A program made the translations under genes and the position numbers. This document shows, in pieces, positions 37,911 to 47,101 of a stretch of 64,000 nucleotides of DNA (position 1 is the first letter of the stretch; every line of letters starts with the position of its first letter). Below the pieces are notes generated by a model. That model was not told the origin of the DNA and ran no database searches. It saw only the letters and a program-made list of their open reading frames with translations. Source of the stretch: Andalucia godoyi (Eukaryota; Discoba; Jakobea; Jakobida; Andaluciidae); contig VRVR01000014.1 of the NCBI GenBank assembly GCA_009859145.1, positions 61,988 to 125,987 of the forward strand. The letters are read 5' to 3'.

Positions 37911-38876
37911 ATGAGTAATGAAGAGCAGGGTGATCCTTCTCTGACACATTCCCATCCACATACAATTCCCGAGGCTGCGATATCGATCGCGGAAGATATT
38001 GTGCTTGCAGAAGCGAGCAAGACAGGCCGGTACTTACGAATATGTGGGGTTTTCGTCGTTTTGGGACTTTTGATTGCGGTGTTATATGTGTGGGAGCCGC
38101 AGAAGAAGCTGATGCCAGTATTTGAAACGATCCGAGAAATGGGAGCTCCTGGAGCAATACTCTTCATCTTGCTCTTTTCCTCGTTTGTTACTTTTTTGTT
38201 TCCGTTTTTCATCTTTGCTCTTGTGTCGGGTTTCATCTACAAACTTGGATTTGGGCTGCTGATCGCAATGATCTCATGCGAGATTGCTGCATGCAGTGCC
38301 TTCTGGGTTGCTCGAAAGGGACTGCGAAAGACGCTCTTGGAGAAGTTCCAGCACAACAGAAAGTTCCAGGTCCTTGAATATGTGCTCAAGGAAAAAGGAT
38401 GGCGAGTGGTGATTCTTGCCAGACTCAACGTCATGTTCCCGTTCGCATTCTCGAATTGGGCATTTGGGCTGCTAAGTGTAGATTTTGTGCACTACGCGAT
38501 TGTTTCCCCACCGGGCTTCTTCCTAGAGGTGCTGTTCTATGTGTACCTTGGATCGGTGGCTTCGAACTTTGATTCAGTGGCCTCGGGAGATTCCGGCGAC
38601 AACGGCGGATTGCAGACTGCGGTGCTGATTATTTCTTTGGTGCTCGGCGCGATTGTTGCCATCGCATTTGCATACTTTGGCAAAAAGGCGTTCAAGGAGG
38701 CGGAGGCCCGCATGGACCGTGAGAAGGAGATGCATGCAATCGCACACAGAGATGAAGAATCGCGCGAAGAAGGTGCAGACGTTGATGCAGACCGTGTTGC
38801 ATTGTTGTCTGCACAGTCGGAGCCGAATTTTGCAAACGATTTTCCCTCCTCCGAAGAGCAAATCAATACTGAGTAG
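37911..38876 (+). CDS. TVP38/TMEM64 family membrane protein (VTT domain)
   Basis: 321 residues. Spans lie near 45-65, 80-105, 110-130, 190-212 and 240-262. The VTT (SNARE-associated) signature is present: FPFFIFALVSGFIYKLGFG, then CEIAACSAFWVARKGLRKTL and ILARLNVMFPFAFSNWAFGL. Relatives include TMEM64, TVP38, VMP1 and TMEM41B, which act in Golgi and ER membranes; several are lipid scramblases. The N-terminus is acidic and His-rich, and the C-terminal tail is acidic (SREEGADVDAD). The start is the first ATG. Confidence 0.9.
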   Translation: MSNEEQGDPSLTHSHPHTIPEAAISIAEDIVLAEASKTGRYLRICGVFVVLGLLIAVLYVWEPQKKLMPVFETIREMGAPGAILFILLFSSFVTFLFPFFIFALVSGFIYKLGFGLLIAMISCEIAACSAFWVARKGLRKTLLEKFQHNRKFQVLEYVLKEKGWRVVILARLNVMFPFAFSNWAFGLLSVDFVHYAIVSPPGFFLEVLFYVYLGSVASNFDSVASGDSGDNGGLQTAVLIISLVLGAIVAIAFAYFGKKAFKEAEARMDREKEMHAIAHRDEESREEGADVDADRVALLSAQSEPNFANDFPSSEEQINTE

Positions 38877-38967
38877 CGTGAAGCCTGTACTAACCAAATA
38901 GAACGAGAAAGAGGGCGCGCATGTGCAGCGCGGGGAGAGGAAAATACACGGGGAGTGAGAGACTTTC

Positions 38968-40302
38968 CTAGTCAGTTGCGGCCCCAAACATGAATGGCGT
39001 ATACGAAATTTCGGATTTCGCATCTGGAATCTTGAAAGGCAACGAACACCAGTTCTGCAATCCCATTTGACATCGCCGTTCACTCGGAAGGAACAAGACT
39101 CCGAGCTCGTAGTTTGCTACTCGAAACATATCTTCGTTCTTGCTCGTAAATTTCCCCCATGCCGATGGGCTTGCGTTGGCGGATCCTGCATACAGCCAAA
39201 ACAACCCGGTGTCGCGATCGACTTGAAACAGTATTTTAGAATGCAGCAGAATTCGATCTCGTGCGGCATCCGGACCGATGACATCATGAAACCAATCTCG
39301 AGGAAACTGCGCATGCATCCAATGCTTGTCATTTAAACACATGAAGGCTTCACATCCTTCCGATTTAGTACTTTCCACAGTCTCCTTCGACGGAAACAGA
39401 ACAAACACATTGCCCAGCGAGGAGCATTCGATTCCAATGGACCGAGCAAACTGATCCTGGAACGCCTTGTCCAGCAATCCGACCGATGAAGTCTGGTAGC
39501 AAACCACAGAATCTGGATTCAGTACACCGTGAAAAGGCTCCAGGTTTTTTCGCAGAGACAAGTGGCCTTGTCGATGCATCCAGTCGCCTTTATGGAATCC
39601 CGGAATCGAATGGATGAGTGCAATATCTTGTGGAATGACGGAGAAGTCGTAACGATCGCTGTCGAAGAGCCGCGCGATGTCTTGGATGCCGACCTTCAAG
39701 GACTGTACAAACCATTTCAGATCCAACACGAACTTTGGCAAACCACAAAATGCACTCTTTGCAGTTGACATGGAGGAAGACGGAACTGCCAAGGACCTTG
39801 CAGGCACATCGCAAATCCAAAAGCATTGCCCAACCAATGCAAAATCTGCAACTCCCAGATTCGCAGACGAAATAATAATTCTCATGAAGTCGCCATATTC
39901 GAGCATAAACAACTTTGCGTGCATGAAACCCCACTTTCCAGTACGAATCGGCGGCATGATAATCGTCGTATTGTCCGACGTCTTCACGGACAAGCCATTC
40001 TGTCGGGCATCTTGATTTTCTCCCGGATCCGTGACAATGACCAAGTTGCATGTATTTCCAACAAGCTTTCGGACAAAATCTTCGTCCACGATCATTGCGG
40101 TAACCAGTGCGAATTCCAAATTTCTCGATTGCACAACAGACCGAATGGGTAAATGCCCGGGACAATCCGAATCTGCCAAGAACACAGGCTTGTTCATAAA
40201 CAACGAAGTCCCATCAAACTCAATTCCTCGTCGATCCTTGTGCTGATTCTGCGGACCATCCGCTGCAGAACTTCCTTTAAACTTCTTTGGCAGCGGTTCC
40301 AT
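38968..40302 (-). CDS. TDP1: Tyrosyl-DNA phosphodiesterase 1
   Basis: 444 residues from the ATG at 40302. The two HxK...N catalytic motifs are present: MHAKLFMLEYGDFMRIIISS followed by AN, and LHSKILFQVDRDTGLFWLYA followed by GSAN. The nucleophilic His attacks the 3'-phosphotyrosyl bond left by stalled topoisomerase I. ANLGVADF and NYELGVLF match the family. It lacks the long N-terminal regulatory region of human TDP1. A basic patch near the start (EPLPKKFKG) could serve nuclear import. The 3' end lies 92 bp from the converging TVP38/TMEM64 gene. Confidence 0.93.
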   Translation of the reverse strand: MEPLPKKFKGSSAADGPQNQHKDRRGIEFDGTSLFMNKPVFLADSDCPGHLPIRSVVQSRNLEFALVTAMIVDEDFVRKLVGNTCNLVIVTDPGENQDARQNGLSVKTSDNTTIIMPPIRTGKWGFMHAKLFMLEYGDFMRIIISSANLGVADFALVGQCFWICDVPARSLAVPSSSMSTAKSAFCGLPKFVLDLKWFVQSLKVGIQDIARLFDSDRYDFSVIPQDIALIHSIPGFHKGDWMHRQGHLSLRKNLEPFHGVLNPDSVVCYQTSSVGLLDKAFQDQFARSIGIECSSLGNVFVLFPSKETVESTKSEGCEAFMCLNDKHWMHAQFPRDWFHDVIGPDAARDRILLHSKILFQVDRDTGLFWLYAGSANASPSAWGKFTSKNEDMFRVANYELGVLFLPSERRCQMGLQNWCSLPFKIPDAKSEISYTPFMFGAATD

Positions 40303-40912
40303 TCTCGTACCTGATAGGAAAAGACTCGGACGAAGAAACAAGGCATGTGGCGCGCTACACGTCTGACATCAGAGCGAAAACACAAAGCAGGAAAGACATT
40401 GGTCCCAAAAGGAAAGAAGAAGAAAACAGATGACAGCACAAATAGGTGTATACAAAAATCACCCCCCAAATGAATGAATTGATTGTACTTTCGGATTGTC
40501 CAGCTGTAATACTAATTTAATATATATAAAAAGACTCGGGTAAAAATAGACTCCGCTGTTTTGGTGTTCTGTGTGACCACTTGAGGCTTCGGGGCAGTTT
40601 GCCATCTCTCTCTGTGCATTTTTGTTTTGGAAAAAGTTTTCCCCAATGGGCGAACAGACAATATGAAAACAGTATTCAAAAGCAAAAGAGAAAACGTCGG
40701 GTGCGTTCTTCTGATTTTGCTATTTGGATGTTTTTCATCATTTTCACTCTCTTTCTCTCTCTTCTCTTTTTTCTCTTTTCTCTCTGTGCGTTTCTCAAAG
40801 TGGTTGTTATTGCGTTTCTCTTGTTCATCTTTTTTATATTATTATTATTATTGTTATTTTTTAATACTGAGAGATTGGATCGAGTTGTTGGTTTTTTGTT
40901 GTTGGTTTGCGG
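40303..40912. promoter_or_regulatory. Divergent upstream region of TDP1 and MAPK genes
   Basis: 610 bp. The MAPK-proximal 170 bp are strongly T/C-rich (CTCTTTCTCTC runs at 40745-40795, then ATT repeats at 40838-40860). No core promoter motif is recognised. Confidence 0.5.
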
Positions 40913-42091
40913 ATGGACGAGTACGAGGAAGCGATTGTGCCGCGGAAGCGTGGGGATACGGAGAAGTGGGAGGTTCATCGAAAGTACCAACTGCGAGCAC
41001 AACTTGGTGAAGGGGCATACGGAGTTGTTTGTTCAGCGGTTTGTGTTACATCGAACCGCGAAGTAGCCATTAAGAGGGTATCAAAACCGTTCAATCGGAC
41101 GTTGGACGCAAAGAGACTGTTGCGGGAAGTGAAGCTTTTGCGATACTTTCACGGCCACGAAAATATTCTTGGACTAAGTGAGATCATGAAGCCACGTACA
41201 TGGGAGTCCTTTGATAACGTGTATCTTGTGTCGGAACTGATGGACACGGATTTGCACGACATCATCTCGCATTCGGCGCAGTTTCAGCAGCAGCATGCAC
41301 AATATTTTCTGTATCAGATGCTGCGGGGACTGCACTACATGCATGCGGCGGGTGTTGTGCACCGGGATTTGAAGCCCTCGAATATCCTCATTAACAAGGA
41401 CTGCGACCTCAAGATCTGTGATCTGGGCATGGCCAGACTTGTTGGAGCTCCGGAGAAATCGGCGGAAAATCCGCTAACCATGTACGTCACGACAAGGTGG
41501 TACCGAGCGCCAGAAGTCGTCTTGTGTTCGTCTGTATATACAACAGCAGTGGATGTGTGGTCGGCGGGTTGCATCTTCGGGGAGTTGCTGGGAAAGCTGG
41601 AACCCGATCCAAACAAGAGAAGGCCCCTGTTTCCAGGAAGGGATTATCGCGATCAGCTTCACAAGATCATTAGTGTTTGCGGAACTCCGCCAGAGGAGGA
41701 TCTTCACGGAATCGGTACTCCAAATGCACTGAATTATCTGAGATCTCTGGAGTACAGACCAAAAGTCGATATGCAAACGGTATTTCCAAGTGCGCCCGCG
41801 GATGCTCTGGATCTTCTGCACAGTATGCTCCAGTTTTCCCCAGAAAAGCGGATTTCTGTGGTGGATGCATTGAAGCATCCTTACCTTGCAGACTTTGTGG
41901 ACGCATCGGACGACCACATTGTTCCGCCCCCCATGATCGATTTTGAGTTTGAATACGCAGCCGATCCCGACTTGAAGAAACTGATGTGGGAGGAAATGAA
42001 ACACTATCACCCGGAAATGCCAACTGCGGAAGACGCTGCTGCGACTGCTGCGCTGCATTCGATGCAGCAAATGCATACCAGCGTCCATTAG
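40913..42091 (+). CDS. ERK-type MAP kinase with TMY activation motif
   Basis: 392 residues with every kinase element: LGEGAYGVVCSA, VAIKRV (Lys), HRDLKPSNILIN, ICDLGMARLV (DLG instead of DFG), YVTTRWYRAPEV, VDVWSAGCIFGELL. The MAPK insert (GRDYRDQLHKIISVCGTPPEED) and common-docking-like C-terminus identify the family. The phosphorylation site that is TEY, TDY or TGY in most MAPKs reads T189-M190-Y191. Both phosphorylated residues are kept. A His-free, Glu/Ala-rich tail ends the protein. It would act in a signalling cascade downstream of a MAP2K. Start: first ATG, behind a pyrimidine-rich leader. Confidence 0.93.
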   Translation: MDEYEEAIVPRKRGDTEKWEVHRKYQLRAQLGEGAYGVVCSAVCVTSNREVAIKRVSKPFNRTLDAKRLLREVKLLRYFHGHENILGLSEIMKPRTWESFDNVYLVSELMDTDLHDIISHSAQFQQQHAQYFLYQMLRGLHYMHAAGVVHRDLKPSNILINKDCDLKICDLGMARLVGAPEKSAENPLTMYVTTRWYRAPEVVLCSSVYTTAVDVWSAGCIFGELLGKLEPDPNKRRPLFPGRDYRDQLHKIISVCGTPPEEDLHGIGTPNALNYLRSLEYRPKVDMQTVFPSAPADALDLLHSMLQFSPEKRISVVDALKHPYLADFVDASDDHIVPPPMIDFEFEYAADPDLKKLMWEEMKHYHPEMPTAEDAAATAALHSMQQMHTSVH

Positions 42092-42447
42092 CATAATGTA
42101 GCTGCGAGGCAGAGGTTTTTTTTTCCAAACTGGTTTCGCTCCCTTTCTTTTTCTTCTTCTTCTTCTTCTTCTTCTTTGACCTCATGATTTTTTGCAATAA
42201 GCTGTTGATATGTTTGCGTGCATCGAGATTGTAGCGTTGTCGAGGATGGGTGATTGCGCGTCTCGCCAAAAGAACCGTCGTCCTTTACTGCGTTTGTCAA
42301 TGCAGGTTCTTGAAAATAGGGAGTTGGAAAACTCGCTGGCTCCCCTTCGTGGGTTTTTTCAGCCCGATTCGGCTTTTGTTTTTGTTATTAAAATTAAAAA
42401 TTAATAAAAACAAATAAAGGCAACGCATAATTTAAGGTGTGATGTGA
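42092..42447. other. Convergent intergenic between MAPK and calpain
   Basis: 356 bp between two stop codons. A TTC/CTT repeat lies at about 42145-42177 and A/T-rich sequence near 42380-42435. No gene is seen. Confidence 0.6.
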
Positions 42448-45138
42448 TTACCGAATCCGTGTCAAGGTGACAGGGATCGATGTAAACACAAAATATTCGA
42501 AAGGAGCGAACTCATTCGGACTGAAAGTGGAAATGACAATAATATAGGTGCCTGGATTGAACTCCACGTCTAAAACAGTGCCGCATCGGCGGTTGTGGTA
42601 AACAGGAGTGCTTGCAACCTTGTGCTTGAGAAGAGCGGAAGCGCAAAGATTTGCCTTGCCACCAGGCGGAGAAAAAATGCATATCCCAATGGCCGGCGGA
42701 CTTGGACGCCGGTCTTCATCCGGAATCCGAAGTCGCATCCGAGCTCGAAAGCGCTGCGGACTGGAGATGGAATATGTGGGGTTGTTGAAGAATGTTGGAT
42801 GGTTCGGACTGCCGCCGCTCAATACGCCGTCCCATGAGCCACGCAGCTCGTACCGAATAAGCCCGTCTCCCTCTCGAGGCAGCAAATACGCGGCAACATC
42901 ACATGAAGAGGAATACACCCGCAACGTAAATGGAAGAGTACGGACAACGTACTGTGAGCAAACCACAGTGAGCGGGCGGTCCGTGGAAACATCCCGAAGC
43001 TGGATCTCGGTGAGGCCCTTGATGTAGGATCCTGTGTTCCCAACAGACCGTCCATCGTCCACGGACTCCACTCGGTCGGCTCCCGCGTGCAAGTCTATGC
43101 GGACCCCGCAGTCCTGACTCACCATACTGCTCGAGACCACAGTCTCCAGCTCTAAACGCAAGTTCGTTGTCCGCGAATTGTTGCTCGCAAACTGCAAAAC
43201 AAATTGAGGATTTCGGTAAAAGGTGCTCGATGAGATTGAACCACCGGCAGTGAACTCGGACTCGTTCCACATGCAAGGATACTCGCGGGAAACAGCAAAA
43301 GACGGATCCACAGCAGGGAGCGCGTGAATGCTCATCTTCTCTTCACAAAAAGCTTGAAGTGAAAAATTAACCTTTCGAGGCTCGTACAGACTGACAACAA
43401 CGATGAATTCGTGACTTCCGCGAGGCACATCAAATCGAGCAGTGTTGTCCCTCCCATTAAAGTACGCAGTCCGCAGTAACACCTCCTGTGTGATGCAGAT
43501 ACCGTGTTGCCCGTCTGCCCGTCTGAACAAATGAATTGCAGTGATTGCGTCATGCTCCAAGTCCCAGTCGTGCACATGCTTCGACACCACCAACAAGACC
43601 TCGGCATGTCTCATTGCGTCGACTTTCAGCAGAAACTGCGGATTGTTACGGAATCGATGCAAATCAGAGTAGTTGCCAATGTTGGACAAGTGCTTCCAGC
43701 TTCCATGCAAGGTTTCCTGGTAAGGATACGACGCAGGATTCCAGCATATCGTAATATTCCGAAAGAATGCACAAACATCGTCCCAATGCATGAAGAATAC
43801 CCCATTATCGTAAAGATAGTCCGATACTGGATCATAGCCTGTTTCGCGAATCAAATCTTTCGTCCACGAGACTCTGTCGTACCGAGAATATCGACCCATC
43901 CACTTGTATCTCGCCCACGGGTTCTTGATCTTCACTAATCGCTGACCGGCGCAGTCAAATACATCTAAAATGGCATACGAATGCATTGCCACGAGCCCGC
44001 ACGTGTCGACAGAACCCCACAAATCATCCTGAGAAGAATTTGCACCGCTTCCTGAAGTCGCAGGACCCCCTGTCGCAATCTTGAAACTCTGCTGGGCACC
44101 GCGGAGTTTGACGGATTCGCCTGTGGCGAGCATAGCGACGGCATGACACTCCTTCCGAGACCGCAGCACTCTGAACCAGTAGAAGTCCTTGTCGAAACCG
44201 TCCATTTCGAAATCCACAACCTCGGGAATCCAACCAGTTAACATGTGAAAATCGGTGGCATTGGAAGACCCTTTTGGCCGATCGTACCCAATGAGCACAT
44301 GCATGACGGCCTTCTCAATCAACGACACCCATAGAGCATTGGTATTGGAGACTGAAACCAGCGCGTCATTGACTCGACTAGCAGGAAATGTATCATCGAC
44401 ATCGACTACTCTCCAAGCGCCATTGAAAAACAGTTTCACCGAATACTTGCATCCGGATTGAACAATGTTGTCAATCAGCAAGTTCCGAGCATCCGGAAAC
44501 GACGACTGAGCAACCGCAGCAACGATCAAACTGGAGAGCAGTGAACAATCTCCCACCATCGATTGTGTGATTGAGAATGGGGATATTCTGGGTTCCTTCT
44601 TTTCCGTCAAATCCCACAACGGAATCGAACGACGAAAAATCTCTTCTGCCTTTCTCCAGGCTGCAAAATGCTTTTTCTGGTGAGGATTCAAAAAAAGCTC
44701 GCCTTGCGGTCTCCAAAAGTGTGCAAAATGTGCATTCCAATCCACCTCGCTCTCCAACGGAAAGATTCTACATTCTACTGCATCGGAATGAGGGACAATG
44801 ATGCACCCTTCGTTCAGAATCTCTGAACGCAACCGCAAATCTTCGGTGCTTTTTCTGCCTCTCTTCATTGAAGACGAATCTGCAGACACCACACTTGCTT
44901 TTTGGCTTCTTGAATTTGCAGAGATGATGCCCATCGGCGACGTGGTTCGAACTGATCGATTGCTAGCCGTAATTGCGTTCGAAATCGACGAGCCGTGATC
45001 AAGATAGATTTGCGCAGATGCATTCAAGTCCCATCGCCCTCTAGCGAGGCACTCTCTTGCAATTTCTGGCTTGCATTCTGGGAACAGCGCGAGAAAGTTT
45101 TCAACCAAAGCCCGTTGAAAAGTCGTCGGATCATTCAT
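42448..45138 (-). CDS. Calpain-type cysteine protease with N-terminal UBA-like domain
   Basis: 896 residues from the ATG at 45138. The first 50 look like a UBA/CUE helix bundle (FLALFPECKPEIARECLARG). The protease core has the complete triad: Cys near 197 in SMVGDCSLLSSL, His in GLVAMHSYAILDV, and Asn in KIKNPWARYKW. Two or three beta-sandwich domains of the calpain C2-like (domain III) type follow, with repeated HGSWKHLSNIGNY..FRNNPQF-like units. Calpains are calcium-regulated intracellular proteases. No penta-EF-hand domain is present, as in most protist calpains. Frame continues upstream through an A/T-repeat translated as Tyr-rich sequence, which is not likely coding. Confidence 0.92.
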   Translation of the reverse strand: MNDPTTFQRALVENFLALFPECKPEIARECLARGRWDLNASAQIYLDHGSSISNAITASNRSVRTTSPMGIISANSRSQKASVVSADSSSMKRGRKSTEDLRLRSEILNEGCIIVPHSDAVECRIFPLESEVDWNAHFAHFWRPQGELFLNPHQKKHFAAWRKAEEIFRRSIPLWDLTEKKEPRISPFSITQSMVGDCSLLSSLIVAAVAQSSFPDARNLLIDNIVQSGCKYSVKLFFNGAWRVVDVDDTFPASRVNDALVSVSNTNALWVSLIEKAVMHVLIGYDRPKGSSNATDFHMLTGWIPEVVDFEMDGFDKDFYWFRVLRSRKECHAVAMLATGESVKLRGAQQSFKIATGGPATSGSGANSSQDDLWGSVDTCGLVAMHSYAILDVFDCAGQRLVKIKNPWARYKWMGRYSRYDRVSWTKDLIRETGYDPVSDYLYDNGVFFMHWDDVCAFFRNITICWNPASYPYQETLHGSWKHLSNIGNYSDLHRFRNNPQFLLKVDAMRHAEVLLVVSKHVHDWDLEHDAITAIHLFRRADGQHGICITQEVLLRTAYFNGRDNTARFDVPRGSHEFIVVVSLYEPRKVNFSLQAFCEEKMSIHALPAVDPSFAVSREYPCMWNESEFTAGGSISSSTFYRNPQFVLQFASNNSRTTNLRLELETVVSSSMVSQDCGVRIDLHAGADRVESVDDGRSVGNTGSYIKGLTEIQLRDVSTDRPLTVVCSQYVVRTLPFTLRVYSSSCDVAAYLLPREGDGLIRYELRGSWDGVLSGGSPNHPTFFNNPTYSISSPQRFRARMRLRIPDEDRRPSPPAIGICIFSPPGGKANLCASALLKHKVASTPVYHNRRCGTVLDVEFNPGTYIIVISTFSPNEFAPFEYFVFTSIPVTLTRIR

Positions 45139-45714
45139 CTCTACAGAGCCAAACGATCGATTGAAACCAAAATAATTATAACAACAATAATTATCACAAC
45201 AATAATTATAATAATAATAATAATAATTAAAACTAATTAAAAACAAGCATCGAATAGCTGTCTGCGCTGATCCGGATGTTTTTTCCCGAAAAGCACCAAC
45301 TCCGGGAAAAAACCGTCTGTCAAACCACTGCCGGATCTTCTTGTAGTGTATGCTTCTCTCGTTCTTTTTTTTACGGCTGGCTTTTCCCCCTCTGAATTTG
45401 GGGGGGGTTTTCCTTCTCGGGTTTTTGCCGAGGTTCTGTTTGCGTTATCAAAAAAGAGACGGAAACCATTTTCTGTATGTTAAGTTTCCGCGTTCCTGAC
45501 TTTGATATTTTTCTTTTATTTTCTGTTCTGTTCTTTTATTATATTTCTTTTACTATTATTTTTTGCTTTTGGTTTTGTTGGGAATCTCAAGGAAAGTACG
45601 CATCCGTGTCGACTGCCGAGACTCGAGAGAGAACTCCGTATATACGTCCCTGTCTCCCTCTTTCACCACGCCCCTGTTACTTTGCGAAGTTGCGCAGCAT
45701 CATTTTGTGAATAT
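45139..45714. other. Divergent upstream region of calpain and EGF-like protein genes
   Basis: 576 bp. AAT/AATAAT repeats lie at about 45170-45240. A G7 run and a T-rich leader lie at 45400-45590. No gene is seen. Confidence 0.55.
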
Positions 45715-46980
45715 ATGAGGATCGTTTCAGCCGTGTGCTTCGCCTTCGCTTTGCTGATTGGCTTGTCGGCTGCTCTTGTTGCCGGTGAGCGACTTTCACA
45801 GAAGCAAATGGACAATGGAAATGCTGTGCTGCAGTTTGCGCGCAGCCTTGAACACTTGGTTACTTACATTGTAGGAGACGAGCTTTCCTCTCTGTTTGGA
45901 CTTGAGCAGACGGCTGACTCGAGCTCCTATGACTTGGCCAACTTCTTGCCGCAGGATGGCATGCACAACCAGGAAATCCGCCAAGTGGCGTTTCTATCCA
46001 ACACTGGATCCCGAAGATCGGTGAAGGCCAGCGGTGCTTCACGTCCTCACACTCTGGCGGACACAGTTGCGTACAATGAATGTGTCCATGGGGTGTACGC
46101 TCGGTATCGTGTGAACACTACGCAAGGCCCGTTCAGTCGGTCTGGGTGCTTCTGTCCGTTGGATTATGTCGGGTCAAATTGCAATGTGCAGAGAAGGGTG
46201 GCGTGCACCATTTTGCAGGTGTGGCCGCAGAATGCTTGCGTGGCCACAGGTAATTACATTGGTTATCCCGTGTGCTTGCAGAGAGTGTCTTCGGAGGTGG
46301 AGTCGTATAGGTTTACGCTTTCCTGTGCATTTTCTCAGAGCGCCCAGGGGATTCCATTCACAGTCCCGGGAGGATTCAATGATTCTGTCTTGTTGGAGGT
46401 CAGGAATATTGGGTTATCTGCGAATACCAGTTTGGCTGTCGGAGCGCTGGTTACCATGAAGCAGCTGATGGATGCATTTGGATACTCGTTCATTGGTTCG
46501 TCTCCAGCCGTTGTTGCAGATCCGTTGTATCTGTCTGCGGATCCGCACTGGGACTTAATCTTCCATCCCATTGATTTCGCAAAGTACGCTTCCGCGGGAG
46601 GTGAGGTCCAGGTTCGACTGTCAGAAGCAGAAGTGCAGGGAGCTCGCAATGTGACGTTCAATGTCGACTATGGGAGGATTCCGGCCTCGTTCAAGCAGTT
46701 TGGACGAATGTACGCAGAAGTTGGATTTGTGTTCAATGAGACCATCTCATACGTTGCGGAAGAAGATAAGAAATACGTGCAGATCGTTGTTGACTTTACA
46801 GATTACCTGGAACCGGCATCAACAGTGGAGCAGGGACTTGTGGTCTTGATTGCGACTGTGTGTGTGGCAGCTGTCTTGTCGTTCCTTGCCGTCGTGTGGG
46901 CAGTTCACGAACATCGTAAGGAGATTCGACACATCGTGGTCAAGCGACACGAGTTTTTGAATCGAAAGAAGCTGTCCTAA
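45715..46980 (+). CDS. Type I membrane protein with EGF-like motif
   Basis: 421 residues from ATG 45715. A signal peptide is clear (IVSAVCFAFALLIGLSAALVA). A Cys cluster near 122-158 ends in GCFCPLDYVGSNC, an EGF-like pattern. Several N-glycosylation sites (NTT, NDS, NTS, NVT, NET) are spread over the ectodomain. One span near 382-405 (VVLIATVCVAAVLSFLAVVW) is followed by a basic cytosolic tail. It is therefore a surface or endomembrane protein. The central domain is not recognised. It converges on the GMC gene, 121 bp away. Confidence 0.75.
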   Translation: MRIVSAVCFAFALLIGLSAALVAGERLSQKQMDNGNAVLQFARSLEHLVTYIVGDELSSLFGLEQTADSSSYDLANFLPQDGMHNQEIRQVAFLSNTGSRRSVKASGASRPHTLADTVAYNECVHGVYARYRVNTTQGPFSRSGCFCPLDYVGSNCNVQRRVACTILQVWPQNACVATGNYIGYPVCLQRVSSEVESYRFTLSCAFSQSAQGIPFTVPGGFNDSVLLEVRNIGLSANTSLAVGALVTMKQLMDAFGYSFIGSSPAVVADPLYLSADPHWDLIFHPIDFAKYASAGGEVQVRLSEAEVQGARNVTFNVDYGRIPASFKQFGRMYAEVGFVFNETISYVAEEDKKYVQIVVDFTDYLEPASTVEQGLVVLIATVCVAAVLSFLAVVWAVHEHRKEIRHIVVKRHEFLNRKKLS

Positions 46981-47101
46981 GAAGAACGGGTGGGATGCGT
47001 CTGCATCCTCCCTTTGATCCCCCGCACCCGCTGTTTTTTTCTTCTTCTTCTGCTGCATCAACATCGGCACGTGTTTGGAAAATCCAAGACAAAGCGATCC
47101 T

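Noticed and set aside
40581-41066. Frames upstream of the MAPK
   Set aside because: They arise from the T/C-rich leader and overlap the MAPK start out of frame.
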